Assembly (NCBI GenBank): GCA_008828725.1
Contig: MEHQ01000946.1
Span: 117,529 to 181,528 of the forward strand
Direction: 5' to 3'
Source: Saccharina japonica
Taxonomy: Eukaryota; Sar; Phaeophyceae; Laminariales; Laminariaceae
Length of the DNA: 64,000 bases
The notes beneath the pieces were generated by a model that saw nothing but the letters and a program-made list of their open reading frames with translations, ran no database searches and had not been told where the DNA came from. Both the position numbers and the translations under genes were made by a program. The first letter of the stretch is position 1. The number at the start of each line of letters is the position of its first letter. Of this stretch, positions 1 to 12,600 are shown in pieces.

Positions 1-609
1 TGTTTTGACACGTCCGCTACCTCTTTACAAAATAAGGACCCTGGGGCGGGAACGCTTGGAATCTGTTCGATGTAGACGGAGTAGCCTTTACCCTCTTCTT
101 GACCCACAAATCGTACCGCTGTTGTAGCATCGGCGACAAAACCGTGTAATAAATACCAGGTACGATTGTACGCCGGCCGTTCTGCTGCTTCCGAAGAGAG
201 TTCTCGGCCGTTCGTACATCAGAGTCTACCACACACACCAAAACCAACTCAAATATCTGGTACGCGCGTTCGAGTGGTGGTATTGGCGGAGTGTGCTGTA
301 CCATGATACCTGGTGATGGTATATGCCGGTATGTACCGCTGAACTCGGAACCATGGTACAGCAGAGTCTCCACACGGTGAGTACAGCACCAGTCCGTAGT
401 ATTTGAGAAACAGAGCCATCATCAGCCAGCTGTTTGCTCGGTGACTTTCACACGTACGGAAGCAGGCTCGTACGAGTAGTTTCAGTCTGGTTTGTCCGTC
501 TTGCATTGCGGTAAATGTACTCGTACGAGTGCGGGTCCATCTCGACGAGACTCAACGAGAAAACATATCAGCGACCAGCAAACAGCCCACCCCCCTCTCG
601 TGTACCCAC
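1..609 (-). other. Kinesin intron 2 (partial, runs off window)
   Basis: This stretch follows the GT donor of kinesin exon 2 on the minus strand (GT at 609-608). The next motor-domain segment expected after the loop ending RLQ is not recognisable here. A 118-codon minus-strand open frame lies at 17-373, but it has no kinesin similarity that I can see and I read it as chance. The stretch is therefore most simply intron that continues past the left edge. Confidence 0.5.
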
Positions 610-1540
610 CTGCAGCCTCTGGGCGCTTCCCGGGTTGAGCAGGTCCCTGATCTCCTCCTGGTAGATCTCAAGGTACGACACCCGCATCAGAAACACGCGG
701 TTTTGCGACTCGCCCATGAGGTCGAACACATCGCGCGCGGCCATCTGCACAATGCCGGGAGTCTTGGTGTTCTCCCCGTCCCCCTGCATGGTGAACGTCT
801 TGCCAGAAGACGTCTGCCCGTACGCGAAGATGGTGCCGTTCATACCGCGAACCACGGAGTGCACGATCTCCTGCGCGACGCCCTCGTAGACCTCCTGGGT
901 GGAGCTGTCCTCGTCGAAGATGCGGTCGTATGTGAAGAACGTGTTGCCCTTTCCGACCGGAAGTGGGTTGCCTTCGGGTGAAGTCTGCTTGTTGTTCATT
1001 TTGAGGGAAAATGGCAATCACACCAGAAAATGCACCGGAGTTGTTGGTTGCGGTGTGCGGAACGCGAGCAGAGCGGGGGGGGCGATGGGTCAGCACCGTA
1101 CGTAGCAGTAGCATTGCAGCGAAGCAGAAGCGTGGGTGCTGGTGAGGAAACGCGCGGTATCACGAACGGACAGGCGGCCGAGCCGAGAAGCGTCAAAGCA
1201 GAGGTTGCATCGGCCGTTGGTGCAACAATAAAAGTCCAACTGTCAATCAAGGCTACGAGGTCGAATATCAGGTTACAGATTATTCACTATACATTGTTGC
1301 TCGGTCGAGCCAGCGAGACGCTTGACAAACGTATCTTACCTGGGTGACGGAGTTGTGGGTAGGAACGCATCGCCAAATCCTGCCTTGCTTTCCCGCGGTC
1401 TCCCTCTCGTTCAGGGGCCTCAGGCGAATGGCAACCGTGGTGCACTTCTCCTCTCCTGCGCCGTCCTCCGACACGCGCCGTGCGTTCTCGGATGACCCAT
1501 CCGAGCGCCGGGACGGGGGTGCATGAGCACTTCGAGGCAT
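610..1540 (-). CDS. Kinesin-7/CENP-E-like motor protein, 5' end (partial)
   Basis: N-terminal part of a plus-end-directed kinesin motor that hydrolyses ATP to move along microtubules. Two exons on the minus strand join in phase 0: 1540-1340 (67 aa, starting at an ATG) and 984-610 (125 aa). Exon 1 ends with the first beta-strand signature VAIRLRPLNERE and then GRIWRCVPTHNSVTQ. Exon 2 continues TSPEGNPLPVGKGNTFFTYD, the P-loop GQTSSGKTFTM and the switch-proximal VSYLEIYQEEIRDLLNP. The order and spacing fit the kinesin-7 (CENP-E) family, whose members act in chromosome congression or cytokinesis. The acceptor at 985 was preferred over the AAG three bases upstream because it gives SVTQ-TSPEG, as in relatives. 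The rest of the motor, stalk and tail lie beyond the left edge. It is divergently paired with VPS72. Confidence 0.9.
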
Positions 1541-1827
1541 CTCCCCTGCTCTTCCCTCCTCCCTCTATGTGTTTCCTTACCTGTCGCTACTCTACCCCCT
1601 GGCCACGGGGTCGTGGAGTCTGTGCTCCGCTCAACACTTTCGCTATGAGACTGCCGTGCGAATCCGTTGGCATTTCCTGCTTTCGGGGTAGGACGTACGT
1701 GAAAAAACGTGAATGCCTTCCAGCCAACGTGGAAACCCTTTTTTGTTTTTTCGTTTTCGTTCGCAGCGGATGCAGGTGTACAACAATCGACGACCTGGAG
1801 GGCACCCTCCCTCTCGATCCAAGCGGT
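1541..1827. promoter_or_regulatory. Short divergent promoter region, kinesin / VPS72
   Basis: Only 287 bp separate the kinesin start codon (minus, 1540) from the chosen VPS72 start codon (plus, 1828), so both promoters and 5' UTRs must lie here or overlap the genes. No TATA box is obvious. A T-rich stretch (1738-1760) followed by a cgcag at 1762-1766 looks like a splice acceptor, so VPS72 could have a 5'-UTR intron ending there. Promoter function is inferred from layout only. Confidence 0.45.
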
Positions 1828-4800
1828 ATGTCGCTAGCGGCAGACAGACGAAGAAAAGCCAAGGCGCTCGAAGAGGCCGGCGCTGCACTTTCTGTCAAGC
1901 TTCACGCTCGATCCACTCGTGGTCAGCGTATCAGCGAGCTGCAGGGCGAAGACGCCGAAGCGGACGAGACGTTTTGGGGACAAGGAGCGTGGCAGGAGGA
2001 GGAAGATGGAGATTCCGAATTCAGCTCGGAGGAAGGTTCGTTGTGTGCTCTCCGGCGGTGCGAACCGCTCTCGTAAGCTTACTCACGCGATAGCTCTGTT
2101 ATGTGGCGGCACGTGTCTCTCTTGTTTGCGGAGACGTACTGGTTCTCTGATTTTCGACCTGATGGTGTTCTTCTCGGGTACTGGGCTGTTGTACGTGTAA
2201 AACGCCGAGCAAGTCTCGGCTACCCTACCTTCTCTCGCCGCTCTCTGGTCTGATCCCCGACGTTCCTCGACTGTGATACCCTTGTCGGTTGTCGGTGCCG
2301 CCCACAGAGGAGCCTGACAAGTTCGACAAGGATTTCAACGATAGCGAGAGCGAGGAAGACGACAACGACCAAGAGGAGACGGCCCTGCGGAAGAACGAAC
2401 GAGCGGTGAAGGTACGAGTTAAATAAGATCATGTGAATCGCTGTTCTTCGCATTCCTTCTCTAACACTGGTATGATTGTGACTGCAGTACCTGCAGTCAG
2501 CATCAACAGCAGCAGTGATCGTGCCGCAATCTGAGGCGAGCGACCACCGCCTGTGACACCTGGTACCTGGTACCTGGTACCCGACGCTACGTCCGGCTCT
2601 GAGAGGGTCATGGTGGCCTTGCGAGGACGCCTTTCCCCTGGAAAGAGTTTGCACACCACGCGGTGATGGGTGATACCCTTCCGAATTCAATTCCCGAGGA
2701 ATCTTGCAGCCTGCGTTCGTTACGCGCCGCATCGGGTTTACACAACACGTTTATACGGAGTACGTACGTAGGCTTCTGCGAACGGTTCTCATTCGTATCG
2801 TACGTCGTACCGGTGCGACGTACTGCTGTAGGCTTTAAGCCGTTGGGCGTTGGGCGCTGGCGCGCTTGCGAGAACGAGCATAACAGCATCAGCAGCAGCA
2901 GCAGCAGTAGTATTGATGACGTCTTGCAAGACTATCATACGCGGGGGGAAAAATGCGTAAGTGTATGGTACGTTTACGTATCATACCACACACGTAAACG
3001 TCGCCATCGGCATGGGTCATCCGGTGGCGTCCGGCACCGGTGTGTGGGTCATCCGGTGGCGTCCGCCACCGGTGTGTTTGTCCGACTTCGATGTCAAGTC
3101 AAGCGAAAGGCTACCTTTACGTGCAGAGAGCGTGTTACTTTGTTATTTTCGTCCGTTGATACTCTACTCTTGCTGCTCATCGCGTTCGTTTCGCGAGGCG
3201 CCGAGCCCCCCGAATTATAGCCAGCAGCCAGCAGCCCGCAGCCCATGGGGTCAGTAGAAACGCCGAACTACAGTAATACGGGACATAATCCAGACTCCAA
3301 GCAGTCTTCGCTGCTGCTCACTCAATAACCCTGGCCCGTCTGGTTCTTCTCGTGCTATCTACTTTTTTTTTATTACCCCCACGATTCAACAGCGCAAGCG
3401 GCCCACGGGGGGTGTGTACAAAGAGCCTAAACGCTTCGTGCCGGCCAAGAGGAAGGCCGCCGCGCCAGAGGGCGGTTCGTCGCACCCGGAGTATGGCGCA
3501 GGGGGCATCGCGGGGGGGGGCGGGGGGGCGTCAGGTGGTGCCGGCCGCGTACACGGCGCGCCGATCAGTAGGAGCGTGCGAGCTAGCACAAAGAACAAGG
3601 TGAGGAGCCCTACGTAGCGTTGCTTGTACCATCATCGTATATATACGTATACGTATTCGCAGGATATTTGGATGCCTACGTAAGGTATTCGAGTCCGCGG
3701 TTTATGCTTCGCTTTTTTCGTAAGTAGGCATGTTATGTTGCGCAACCTTGCTGTGAACCCTTTCACTCTTTTTTTGTTTGTTTGTTTTGTTCTGTGGTGC
3801 TTGGTGTGAGCGGATTCGCTGCAGATTTTGAGAGGACTCTCTTGAGCTTCTGAGTGCGGCGCTCAGTTGGGGCGGTGTGCCACCGGCTGATGCTGCGGTA
3901 GACAACTCGTACCTCGCGATGCGCCCGCCCGGGGTATTTTTTTCTCATCACAGTACTCGTAGTACCACGAAGTTGGTTGTTGGTTGTGCCGGTGGAAGAC
4001 TCTTAGTCGATGGCAGCCGAAACCGTCGTCACGCGGTTTCCGGCACTAGTCGGTATAGACACGTGCCACGATGGTGGTATGTATATACGAGAACGTTTTG
4101 GACAAAATATTTATGACCTTAAGACACACTCCTCAAAACTGAGGAACTGCCCAAATACTGCTGTTGGAGTCCCATTTGCGTTTTGACCTTATCGTTGCCG
4201 TTGTATACCTATAGCCCATGATGACGATGATGTTATCACATTAGCTCACTTCCCTGAAATCCTGCCTGTGGCCACAGAACAGGCTGGATGGGATTGGACG
4301 TCGGTTTTGCACTTTTGTTTTTTTTTTCTGAAAAGTCAGGTTTTTCGTGTGAGGCACGGACAAAATTCCTCAAGCGAGGAGCCTTAGAAAATCCTATTGC
4401 GGGGGGGGTGCATGTAAATAGGGGACCAAATAGTGTTGGGAAAAATAAGTAAATATATATTTTTTTGTGTGTACCGTAGGTCCTATTTACTAGTGTTTAC
4501 TATGGCATCATTAGCCCACCCCGTAATAGGTGTATCCCTATACCGTACGTATGATAGCGTGCGTTTACATAGTAGGCATTTACGAAGTAGGACGGAAGGT
4601 GTCCAGTTTCTACTGTGAGCTGCCTTGAAACCGGTCCTCTATTGGGGCTTGCGCCTTATGCCCAGCTTTGGGGAAAATGGCTGATAGTCCACACTAGCTC
4701 TTCATTCTCCTTCATTCCGAGAAATTTCCGAGGCGGTCCGGGTTACGGTCATAGGGTTTGAGTTTTGACATCAAGTATTTTGAAAGCAGCAACTTTTCAA

Positions 4801-7800
4801 CAGCAACTTTTCAAGTCCGTTTGTTTAATCTGGGCTAAGGTCTGTACAGCCCTCGCATGTATGTATATACGGTATACGAGGTTCCCCTTCGAAGGCGTTC
4901 GGAGGTGGGCTGGCTTAAGGTCAAATCCGATGGCGTTTTGGGTAGCTGAAAAAAAACGAAAGGCCTGCCAGACGTGATGTTTTTTGTTTCCAAGTCTATA
5001 CAGCCCTAAAAACGAAAGCCATAACAACCAGCGAAAGGAAAATAGTTGCATATGTGTACGTACTTACGTACTGTATAGATATTCAGTGTGCTGCCTCTCA
5101 CCCCGCTGTCTTTTTAGCGCGTTATTTGCTGCGCGGGGATGTACCCCCACAGCGGGGCTACATGCTATACGCAACATATGCATATATCAGAAATGCGACC
5201 TTCCCTCCATTGGTTGACGACGTTGACCCACCCGCGACCGAAATCACTTGTCGTGCTGTTGCTGGTAACAGACGGAGAAGAGCTTAGAGGTACGGGAGGG
5301 CGAGGCCAAGGCGCGCGAGGCGCAGCTGAAACGGTCCGTCCCGCAGCCGAAGACCCCCAAGGGCCAGTTCACGCAGAAGCAGCTTTTGTTAGAGGCCATC
5401 CAGACGGAGGTGAGCAGCGGCATCGGACAGATCACGATGTTATGATAGATCATCTCCGGTAGATCATTCATCTGCCGTTAAGGGATTTTGTGCAGGATCT
5501 TATCTGCTACAGATCCACCCCAGGAAACGCTTGCTATGTAATATGTACCTGGTACATTCTGCAGGTCATATGGCTCCCATCCAGCAACACCCAAGCAACA
5601 GGATCTAAATCATGCAGATCATACAGATCAGGGTTATGTCTGCCCGGCAAGATCTAGATCATGAATGGGAGGTCCGACCTGTCCTACGCGTGCTAATTAC
5701 ATTTCCTGGCGTCGCCGTTGCCGGCTTCCGTGCGCATCGCTTTTTAGAAGCTGTGGCCTTTTTTCGTTGGGCGTATTGTAAGCCAGCGCTGGAGGACCCC
5801 CCTCCACCCCCTGCCCTGCGGCGAAAACCGACGCGTAATTGTTGTTGGCGTGCGAAGTCCTCCGCCCACCATAGGCCACGGCGGTGGAACCTGTAGAGGT
5901 GGTACTTCTTTTTTTTTCAGGTTCTAAAAAGTGAGGAGCCTCATGATTTCGTACGTCATCCAATCACAGGCTTCTGGCAAAATTGTAGGCTCATCCCAGG
6001 TGAACAGCCCGATAGGCTAGGCATATATCGGATGTAACAGTAAAACAGAAAATGGCGGTGTAAATATGTTTGGGGTAGTTCCTCAATCGAGCGTGAGCCA
6101 CGTCTGTCGTGTAAAACGTTTGGACCCACGAGTACCCTGTCTTACGACGTGTGGAACGGCTCTTTTGTTCTTCATGGTGGAGTAGAAGCGTCGGGGTTTT
6201 TGGTGGCGGCAGCAGTACATAGGTTTGCGGCACCACGTCTATTGTTTGATACCCACCGGATGTCGTCGTGTGTACGTGCCCCCCCATTGCGCGCCGCTGC
6301 TGTCAACATGTGGCATCTTCGGTCAGATATCACGATTTAACAGACCCTCAATGTGTTGAATCCCGTTGGCTCAATTTTGCACCGCGTACATTTGTGTAAC
6401 GTACACCAGTATATAAGATATTTTCGACGAGTTTGTAGTCCTTGGTCGGGTATTTTTACCTCAGTTCTTCACCTGCTCTTTCCTTGATTGCGACGCTCTT
6501 CGTCTGACCCTTGCAGCAAGAAAACATGCGGTGGATTCTCAAGCAGCAGCGCCTCGAAGACGAGGCCAAGGAGGACGAGGGGCGCCCCAAACAGCACAAG
6601 GCTCTGGCCTCGCGCTACCACTCCCGCCGGGGGTACGTCGACACCATATTCTTCCCTGACGCCTACTACCTTCCTCCCGTCCTCTGTCAGCTCCCGATCA
6701 CCGCCGACCCGAAGGCGGAGGGGGCAGGCTCGGGGAGCGGCCGGCCGGCCGATCGCCGATGCAAGATAACGGACGCGCCGGCTTCTTACAAGGACCCGCT
6801 GACGGGGTATTACTACGCCGATGCTGCGGCGTTCAAGGAGCTTCGAAAACGATACGGGGCGTCCGCGCGCCGGCTCGTCAAAGCGCAGAAGCAAGAACAG
6901 GAGGCGAAGGAGGCGGCTAGCCGAGGGGGTGCCGCCGCGGGAGGGGCTGCGGCAACCGGTGGTCGGGTGGAGAGCGACGCGGCAGCGGCAGCGGTGGGGA
7001 TAGGGTCGGCGGCAGGGGCCGGGGCGGCGGGGGCGGGGGCGGCCACAGCTGGCGGGGCAGGCGGCGGCGGCTCGTCGAAAGGGGCGGGGGCGGCTCACCA
7101 AGCGGGGGGGCAGGGATCCGGGCAAGGCAAGAAGCAAGGGTCTGCGAAAGACTCGGAGAAGAAAGGCAAATCTTCTACGGGCAAGGGGAAGGGGAAGACG
7201 AAAGGTGCGGCCAAGGCGGCGGCTGCGGCGGCGGCAGCCGCCGCGGCAACGGCGGCAACTGCTGCCGCGGCGGCCGCGGCGGCTACGGTGGCCTCGGCGG
7301 CCTCGGTGGCGGCGGCAGCCACGGCGGCAAGATGTGAAAGTTCCTCCCCAACCCCCAGCGCGGCAGCCACGGCGGCAAGATCTGAAAGTTCCTCCCCGAC
7401 CCCCTCTGCGGCACCCACGGCGGCACCCACGGCGGCACGGTCTGAAAACTCCTCCCCGACCCCCGCTGCGCCAGCCACGGCGGCGAGATCTGATAGTTCG
7501 TCCCCGATTCCCGCGACCGGCGGTGGCGAGGGGGCCGTACCACCGCCGCGGCAGGAGAAGGCCAAGGCTGGCACGAAGCGTGCTCGAAAACAAGGTGCCG
7601 TGGCGAAGGGTGCAAGGCCGGCGAAACGGCCTTTTTTTGCGCCTGCGCCAGCGGCTTCAGCGCCCGCAAACCCCGTCGCGGCGGGTCTCGATGCCCAGTT
7701 GGTACCACTGAAGGGGCATCCGTCTACGTATCGAGCGGAAGCTTCCGCAGACCAACGCGCCGTTCCTTTGAGCGCTGGCATGGCTGTCGAGACCGCCTAT

Positions 7801-8217
7801 GCCACCACCGGTGGCTACCTCGCGCAGGTACACACGGCAGCGCAACCAGCGCCGATGGCGGGGGTGACCTCCGCGGCGGGTGGGGTCGGTGGGTCCGACC
7901 CGTCGCTCACCGCTTTCCTTGATGCCGCGCCGCCGCCGACCTCAATGGCCGCGCAAACGCACCACGCTACGCCAATGGCGCTGGCTTCGACCAAAGCGCC
8001 CGTCGCGCCCCTCGGTGTCACAGGACCGGCGGGTCTAGCGCAGTCGGTGCCTTGGCACGAGCAGGCCATCGCGCAAGGCGCACACGAGGACTTGAACGGA
8101 TGGGCACCCGACGCAAACTCCGCGGCGCAGAAGTGCGTGGGTTGGCAGCAACCGTCGCTGGTCGCTGCCCTTCCGGAACAGCCACCAGGACAGGGTAGAG
8201 GCGTGGACTATGGGTAG
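1828..8217 (+). CDS. VPS72: VPS72/YL1 (SWC2), SWR1/SRCAP complex subunit
   Basis: H2A.Z-H2B-binding subunit of the SWR1/SRCAP chromatin remodeller that deposits H2A.Z in nucleosomes. Five exons: 1828-2035, 2308-2411, 3393-3599, 5272-5409, 6517-8217. All phases match and give 785 aa. Residues about 20-100 hold the YL1 N-terminal block: RSTRGQRISELQGEDAEAD, ETFWGQGAWQEEE and the acidic DKFDKDFNDSESEEDDN. The middle carries KRPTGGVYKEPKRFVP, SRSVRASTKNK and FTQKQLLLEAIQTE. The YL1_C domain follows at about residues 301-331 (CKITDAPASYKDPLTGYYYA). About 450 residues of Ala/Gly/Ser/Pro-rich sequence follow, although animal YL1 proteins are near 360 aa in total. That tail holds four copies of a TAARSESSSPTP-like unit (7319-7520) and basic KKGKSSTGKGKGKTKG. 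The start at M1828 is the first in-frame Met before the conserved block; an upstream non-coding exon is possible. Confidence 0.92.
2412..6516 (+). other. VPS72 introns 2-4: content
   Basis: Intron 2 (2412-3392), intron 3 (3600-5271) and intron 4 (5410-6516) contain no exon that I can recognise. Intron 2 has a triple acctggtacc repeat near 2558-2582 and a short repeated block (catccggtggcgtccg) at about 3018-3080. Intron 4 begins with a GATC-rich dispersed element (about 5444-5680; see the element family entry). AT-rich stretches with long T runs occur near 4318-4326 and 4455-4470. Confidence 0.6.
5444..5680. repeat. GATC-rich dispersed element, copy in VPS72 intron 4
   Basis: Rich in GATC and AGATC words. 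Shares with 12815-13135, 25785-25960, 35560-35945 and 62310-62640 the landmarks gtgcaggatct, acagatcca, ggctcccatcc (variable), catacagatcag and ctgcccggcaagatcta. It lies entirely within an intron. The other copies lie in a PGAM-adjacent region, SCO1 intron 1 and intergenic DNA. It has no coding capacity and the termini are not defined. Confidence 0.6.
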
Positions 8218-9682
8218 AAATTCCGTGAGAGTGTGGGCACACCTACCCAGTGGTCTGGCAGTCTGTGAACTGGCGGAACCTAGTGGGCGCGTGCTTTTGA
8301 ACAGTGCTCGTGTAGGAAGATTAAACCTCTCGTAGTGTGTTTGTTTGCGGCGGGAGCGTGGAGCTTCTGGGCGCGGTGTTTTTTGTTACTACAAAAGTAT
8401 ATAGACAAGAGAGCTACGTGTGGAACGTCCGGTGTAAGCCCGGGTCGTTCGCGCGTTGTTGTCTTGTGCCAACCAGTAGTGTAAGTGTCGTAATGATGCA
8501 GTTCAGTTTTTTCAAAAGTGTGCAAGGTCGCTTGCCGGTAGTGGGTACCGTCTAGGGTTGTCGGCTTCGAAGCCGAATAACCCCCTGAGTCCGTTTGATG
8601 CGCGGTTGCTTTTTGCCAAACGGGTGTCTCAGGTACCGTTCGTTCCTGCTCGATGAAGCAGCAGTTCGTATAATACGTCTCACAAGTTCAAGCGCAAGTT
8701 CACAATTTTCAACCGATTCTGCCCCTCTCCTGCCCCTCAAGCGAAACGTGTAGATTCGTCAGTTTCGGTACATGAACCCCGCCCGTAAGACATCATGGAG
8801 GAAGGTACAATACCCCGTGAGATTGGCGTAACGTCCAAGCGGCCACCTATACCTTTCTTGAGCCGAGGCCCGAACCAGCGCTCCCCTCTGTATTCTCAGA
8901 TGCCCAACACGTTTTTCGCTTAGCAGCTTGCGGGCGAGTGAGTCCATTGTGCACGTCGCATCCAACGGAAGACGACGTGGCAAGGTGGTCTAGTGTCATA
9001 TCATAGCATCAAGCGCTAGCGAAGGCCTCAATGTAAGGAGGCTGTCGGCGAATGGGGTTACTGCGTTTGACTCGCAGCGAAACCGATAAATCCCCCCACT
9101 GCAAGCTGATGAAAGCCTGCCATTCTCATGGGGTTACTGCGTTTGACTCGCAGCGAAACCGATAAATCCCCCCACTGCAAGCTGATGAAAGCCTGCCATT
9201 CTCATGGGGTTACTGCGTTTGACTCGCAGCGAAACCGATAAATCCCCCCACTGCAAGCTGATGAAAGCCTCCCATTCTCTCTTCTATTTGCGTTTAGAGT
9301 ATGGCCTTGGCACAGAAAAGCTGTGCGACAAAAATAGGTTACGCGTAGTACTATATACGAGTATTAATACTTGTGATGACTGCCATTTTCTAGCGGTTTA
9401 CAAAACGCTGTGTTTTGTGTCAACGCCCAAATAAATAAGCATGTACATGTACATGGACACACATCAAAAACGACACTGCGGTGTGTGCGGCGGACTTCCG
9501 AACCGTATGGCAGGCACTACAAATAACAAAACTACTCCAGTACCAGGTATTAGACTACAGACCAACAGGGGACAGCGTTATTTACCGCTGGAAACACAAG
9601 GGGTGACTCCGAAAGAGAGACGTTTAGGAGACGCCAACGTCCCCATCGCGCCGCAGACAGTGGTGCCATCTAATTCGACCCT
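8218..9682. other. Tail-to-tail intergenic region VPS72 / PGAM
   Basis: Holds the 3' UTRs of two convergent genes. No coding exon was seen. It contains a three-copy 76-bp tandem repeat (9052-9279). Possible polyadenylation words (aataaa) occur at 9430-9435 on the plus strand. The rest is unremarkable single-copy sequence. Confidence 0.5.
9052..9279. repeat. Tandem repeat, 76 bp x 3
   Basis: Three successive copies start at 9052, 9128 and 9204 with atggggttactgcgtttgac and run to cctgccattctc. The first two are identical over essentially the whole unit. The third ends with a G-to-C change (cctcccattctc). The near-identity suggests recent duplication. Confidence 0.95.
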
Positions 9683-12600
9683 CTAGAAAGCGTTGACCTC
9701 TTCCGCCGCCTCCATGCGAACGGACCCGTTGCCGACGGCCATGATCTCTGCGCTCAGCAGCTTTGCCGGGTCGGCCGGTCGCAACGGCCGCATGTCCTCG
9801 CCTAGCTCGTAGACCATAGGGGTCGCTCGTGGCACCTTCATGCCCACAACTACGCTGTCGGGGATACTGTCGAGGTGCTGCAGAAGCGTCTTGAGCATGT
9901 TCGCGTGCCCCTGGCCAAACGAGGAATGGATACATACACCACGGAGCAAGGTGGGTCGGGAAATTTTTAGAAGTTGGAAAGCACACGGAAAAACACAAAA
10001 CATATATTCTAAAAGGGAGTGGAGACAAGCACAAGTGGTGTGTTGCAGCGAGGAACAAGGCCTGGGTTGGGCGCGCGGGTACACCTTCACTGTAGACCTG
10101 GTGTATATTGTCTACTGGTGGTGCTGCCGAAGTTTTTTTGATCGGTACAGCTGCTCCATTTCCGCGGGTTGACTAAAACATACCGCTACTAGCTGATACC
10201 TTTTTATTTGTCGCATATACGTGTTGATATCATGGAGTGGCACTAAAAGAGCCAACACTAGCGCATGACCTCGGCCCCGCGCTCACACAAACGGTTGCGA
10301 ATCTCAGGGCCCTCGGGCTCACGAGCACACGACCTAATTTCTACACCTGGCACAGACTTAGATGCATCGCTGCGTTGATTCGGCAGGGGCACACAGAGGT
10401 GCAGCGTGACTATAAAAAATGGCGGCTACAACTCGTGGCTGTCATCTATTGCTGCATGCCAGGTACGTATGTACAGTTCGAACGGAACAAATAATATCAG
10501 GTACACCGGTGGCCGGGACCCCCCCCCCCTTGCACTATGCGGGCGTAAACAAATCCTTGTAGAGACAATGGACGATGCATATACAGTAGTAGAAAACCCC
10601 ATAATGTGTCGACAAGCTCTCCGTTCGGTACGCCAAAATGGCGTGCTACAGCAGTATTCAATGCTTCCGCAAGGGTGTGGTAACGCCCACATCGTGCAAG
10701 GGGGGGGGGGCGGGGGGCGGGTCCCAGCCACCTGTGTAGGGGCTTCCGCGGCGCCCACCATACCGCGTTTTTACCATTCTTCTCGTGCATGGACCATTTC
10801 GGTATGAATTTGACCACCCAAACGGCCCTTGCACTTTCGGATAGATTAGCATTGGTATACTCGTATTAATACTACTCCGACAACGCCTCACCGCGACTAG
10901 GACGCGCTTGCCGCTCCGCACTGCCGGTACGATCTCCTCCTCCCAATACCCCACGACGCGCCGGGAGACGTCCTTCATGCACTCGGTCCTCGGGATCGCG
11001 CAGACTCCATTCTCGTCCACGACGTTCTGGTACCTGCGCGGACACGGGTCAGAACGCCGAGGGGTTCATGCTACGGTAGGGTGTCATAGTTTTACTCAGG
11101 TTTCTCACACGTGGAGCTCTAGACGTATATCTCACAAAACAAAAAAAAACGATTGTCAAGAAAAGTTGTACCCACAAAACCGACGAACAATCCACAGTTC
11201 GGACAGGTCATGATCTACAGTAGATCTCTCAGGGCAGATGTAAAGGCAAGAAAGCGCTCTTCTCCCCTCTCTCCGTGTACTCGAGCGGGGCTCCATCATC
11301 CCAGCAACTTGGGGGTTGGTCACGCCGCGCAATGCCTGCAGCACATTTATTTCTCCACCTGTCACCACCGCTGTCCTACCCTCACAAGTTATCGTACGTT
11401 TATAATTGGAAACAACGGTCGGGTTCGTACAGTACTCTTGTACGAAAATACGAGGTAGAGAGGTGCACCTTCGGTCGTCTTTCGGGTAGTAACGCCCGGT
11501 CGTGCTCATGGGGTGCGGCGGAATATCGTAGCTCGAGGCCCACAAGGCTACGTTCTCCGCTCCAAAGGCCTCCTCGGCCTCTGGCTTGGTCTTCCCGATG
11601 AGGTCCCCGTAGTGGCGCTCGTTCAGTCGCCAGTCCTTCACCTCCGGCACCCAGAGCTGGTCCAGTTCGTCCATGACGATGTGTTCCGTCTTGAGTACCC
11701 TAGGCTTCCGACATCACAACAAAAGCGTGGGCGTGACGGCGTGCGGGGGGCGGAGGAGATGTCGCTACATGAACACGCAGAACGCGAGGAGATGCAGACA
11801 CAGCGCAGAAGCTGTGCCTTAAGAGTCTCCTTCGAGTTAGAGCATGTTACTGGTACAAATCCGTCACCTTTCAGCAAGACCATGCCCTCCGCCGGTGCCC
11901 GCTTCTGTCACAAGACCCGCGATCGTCAAAGGTGGCTCTCAGCAAACCTTCCGTCCACACGCCAATGGATGGACAGTACGTACGGGGTTCTCTTTTCGGA
12001 TGACCTCGGACCGGTCTAACATCAAGCTGTTTTCGTCTGCTCGGCACACTATGATACGGTGATTGAAGCGATCGTATCATTTGCCAAATCACCCAGAAAA
12101 TTAGCGGGTTTCCCAAGGCTTCGGCGGCGTTGCTGTCAAATGTCACAACCAGCGTACTTCCTGGTTCCTGGCGTACCAGTACTCGTCGTACCTCGGTACC
12201 CCTGTACGTCAGCACTTACGGCAGGTATTGGCCCCACGAAAAAATAGACGGTGGGGCATGTTTCACGACAGAACGTCGCACGTCGCCATGGGGCAACGGG
12301 GTGGGGAGAGGCACCTACTCGGTGATTGGATGACGTACGATATCATACGTGGGGCTCCCCACTTTGACAACCTCAGAAAAACAAAGCAACCCCCCTCTAA
12401 AGGTATGTACGTACATACCTACAGTTTCTCACCGCTTTAGCATCGACGCATAGACGACGTCGAACTCGAAGCCCTCCCTCCGGAGCGCCTGCCCGGCAGC
12501 TCGAGCCTCGCTCTCGCCCCTCTCGGTAAGCGGAACATCTGTGGCATTAACAAAAAAAACACAAAAATCAGTTGAAAGGAGGCTCAATTATTGTTGCCGA

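Noticed and set aside
17..373. 118-codon minus-strand frame as a further kinesin exon
   Set aside because: It does not match any segment of the kinesin motor that should follow the RLQ junction.
7095..7781. Minus-strand frames of up to 374 codons opposite the VPS72 last exon
   Set aside because: They are shadows of a GC-rich, repetitive exon that has clear YL1_C similarity on the plus strand.
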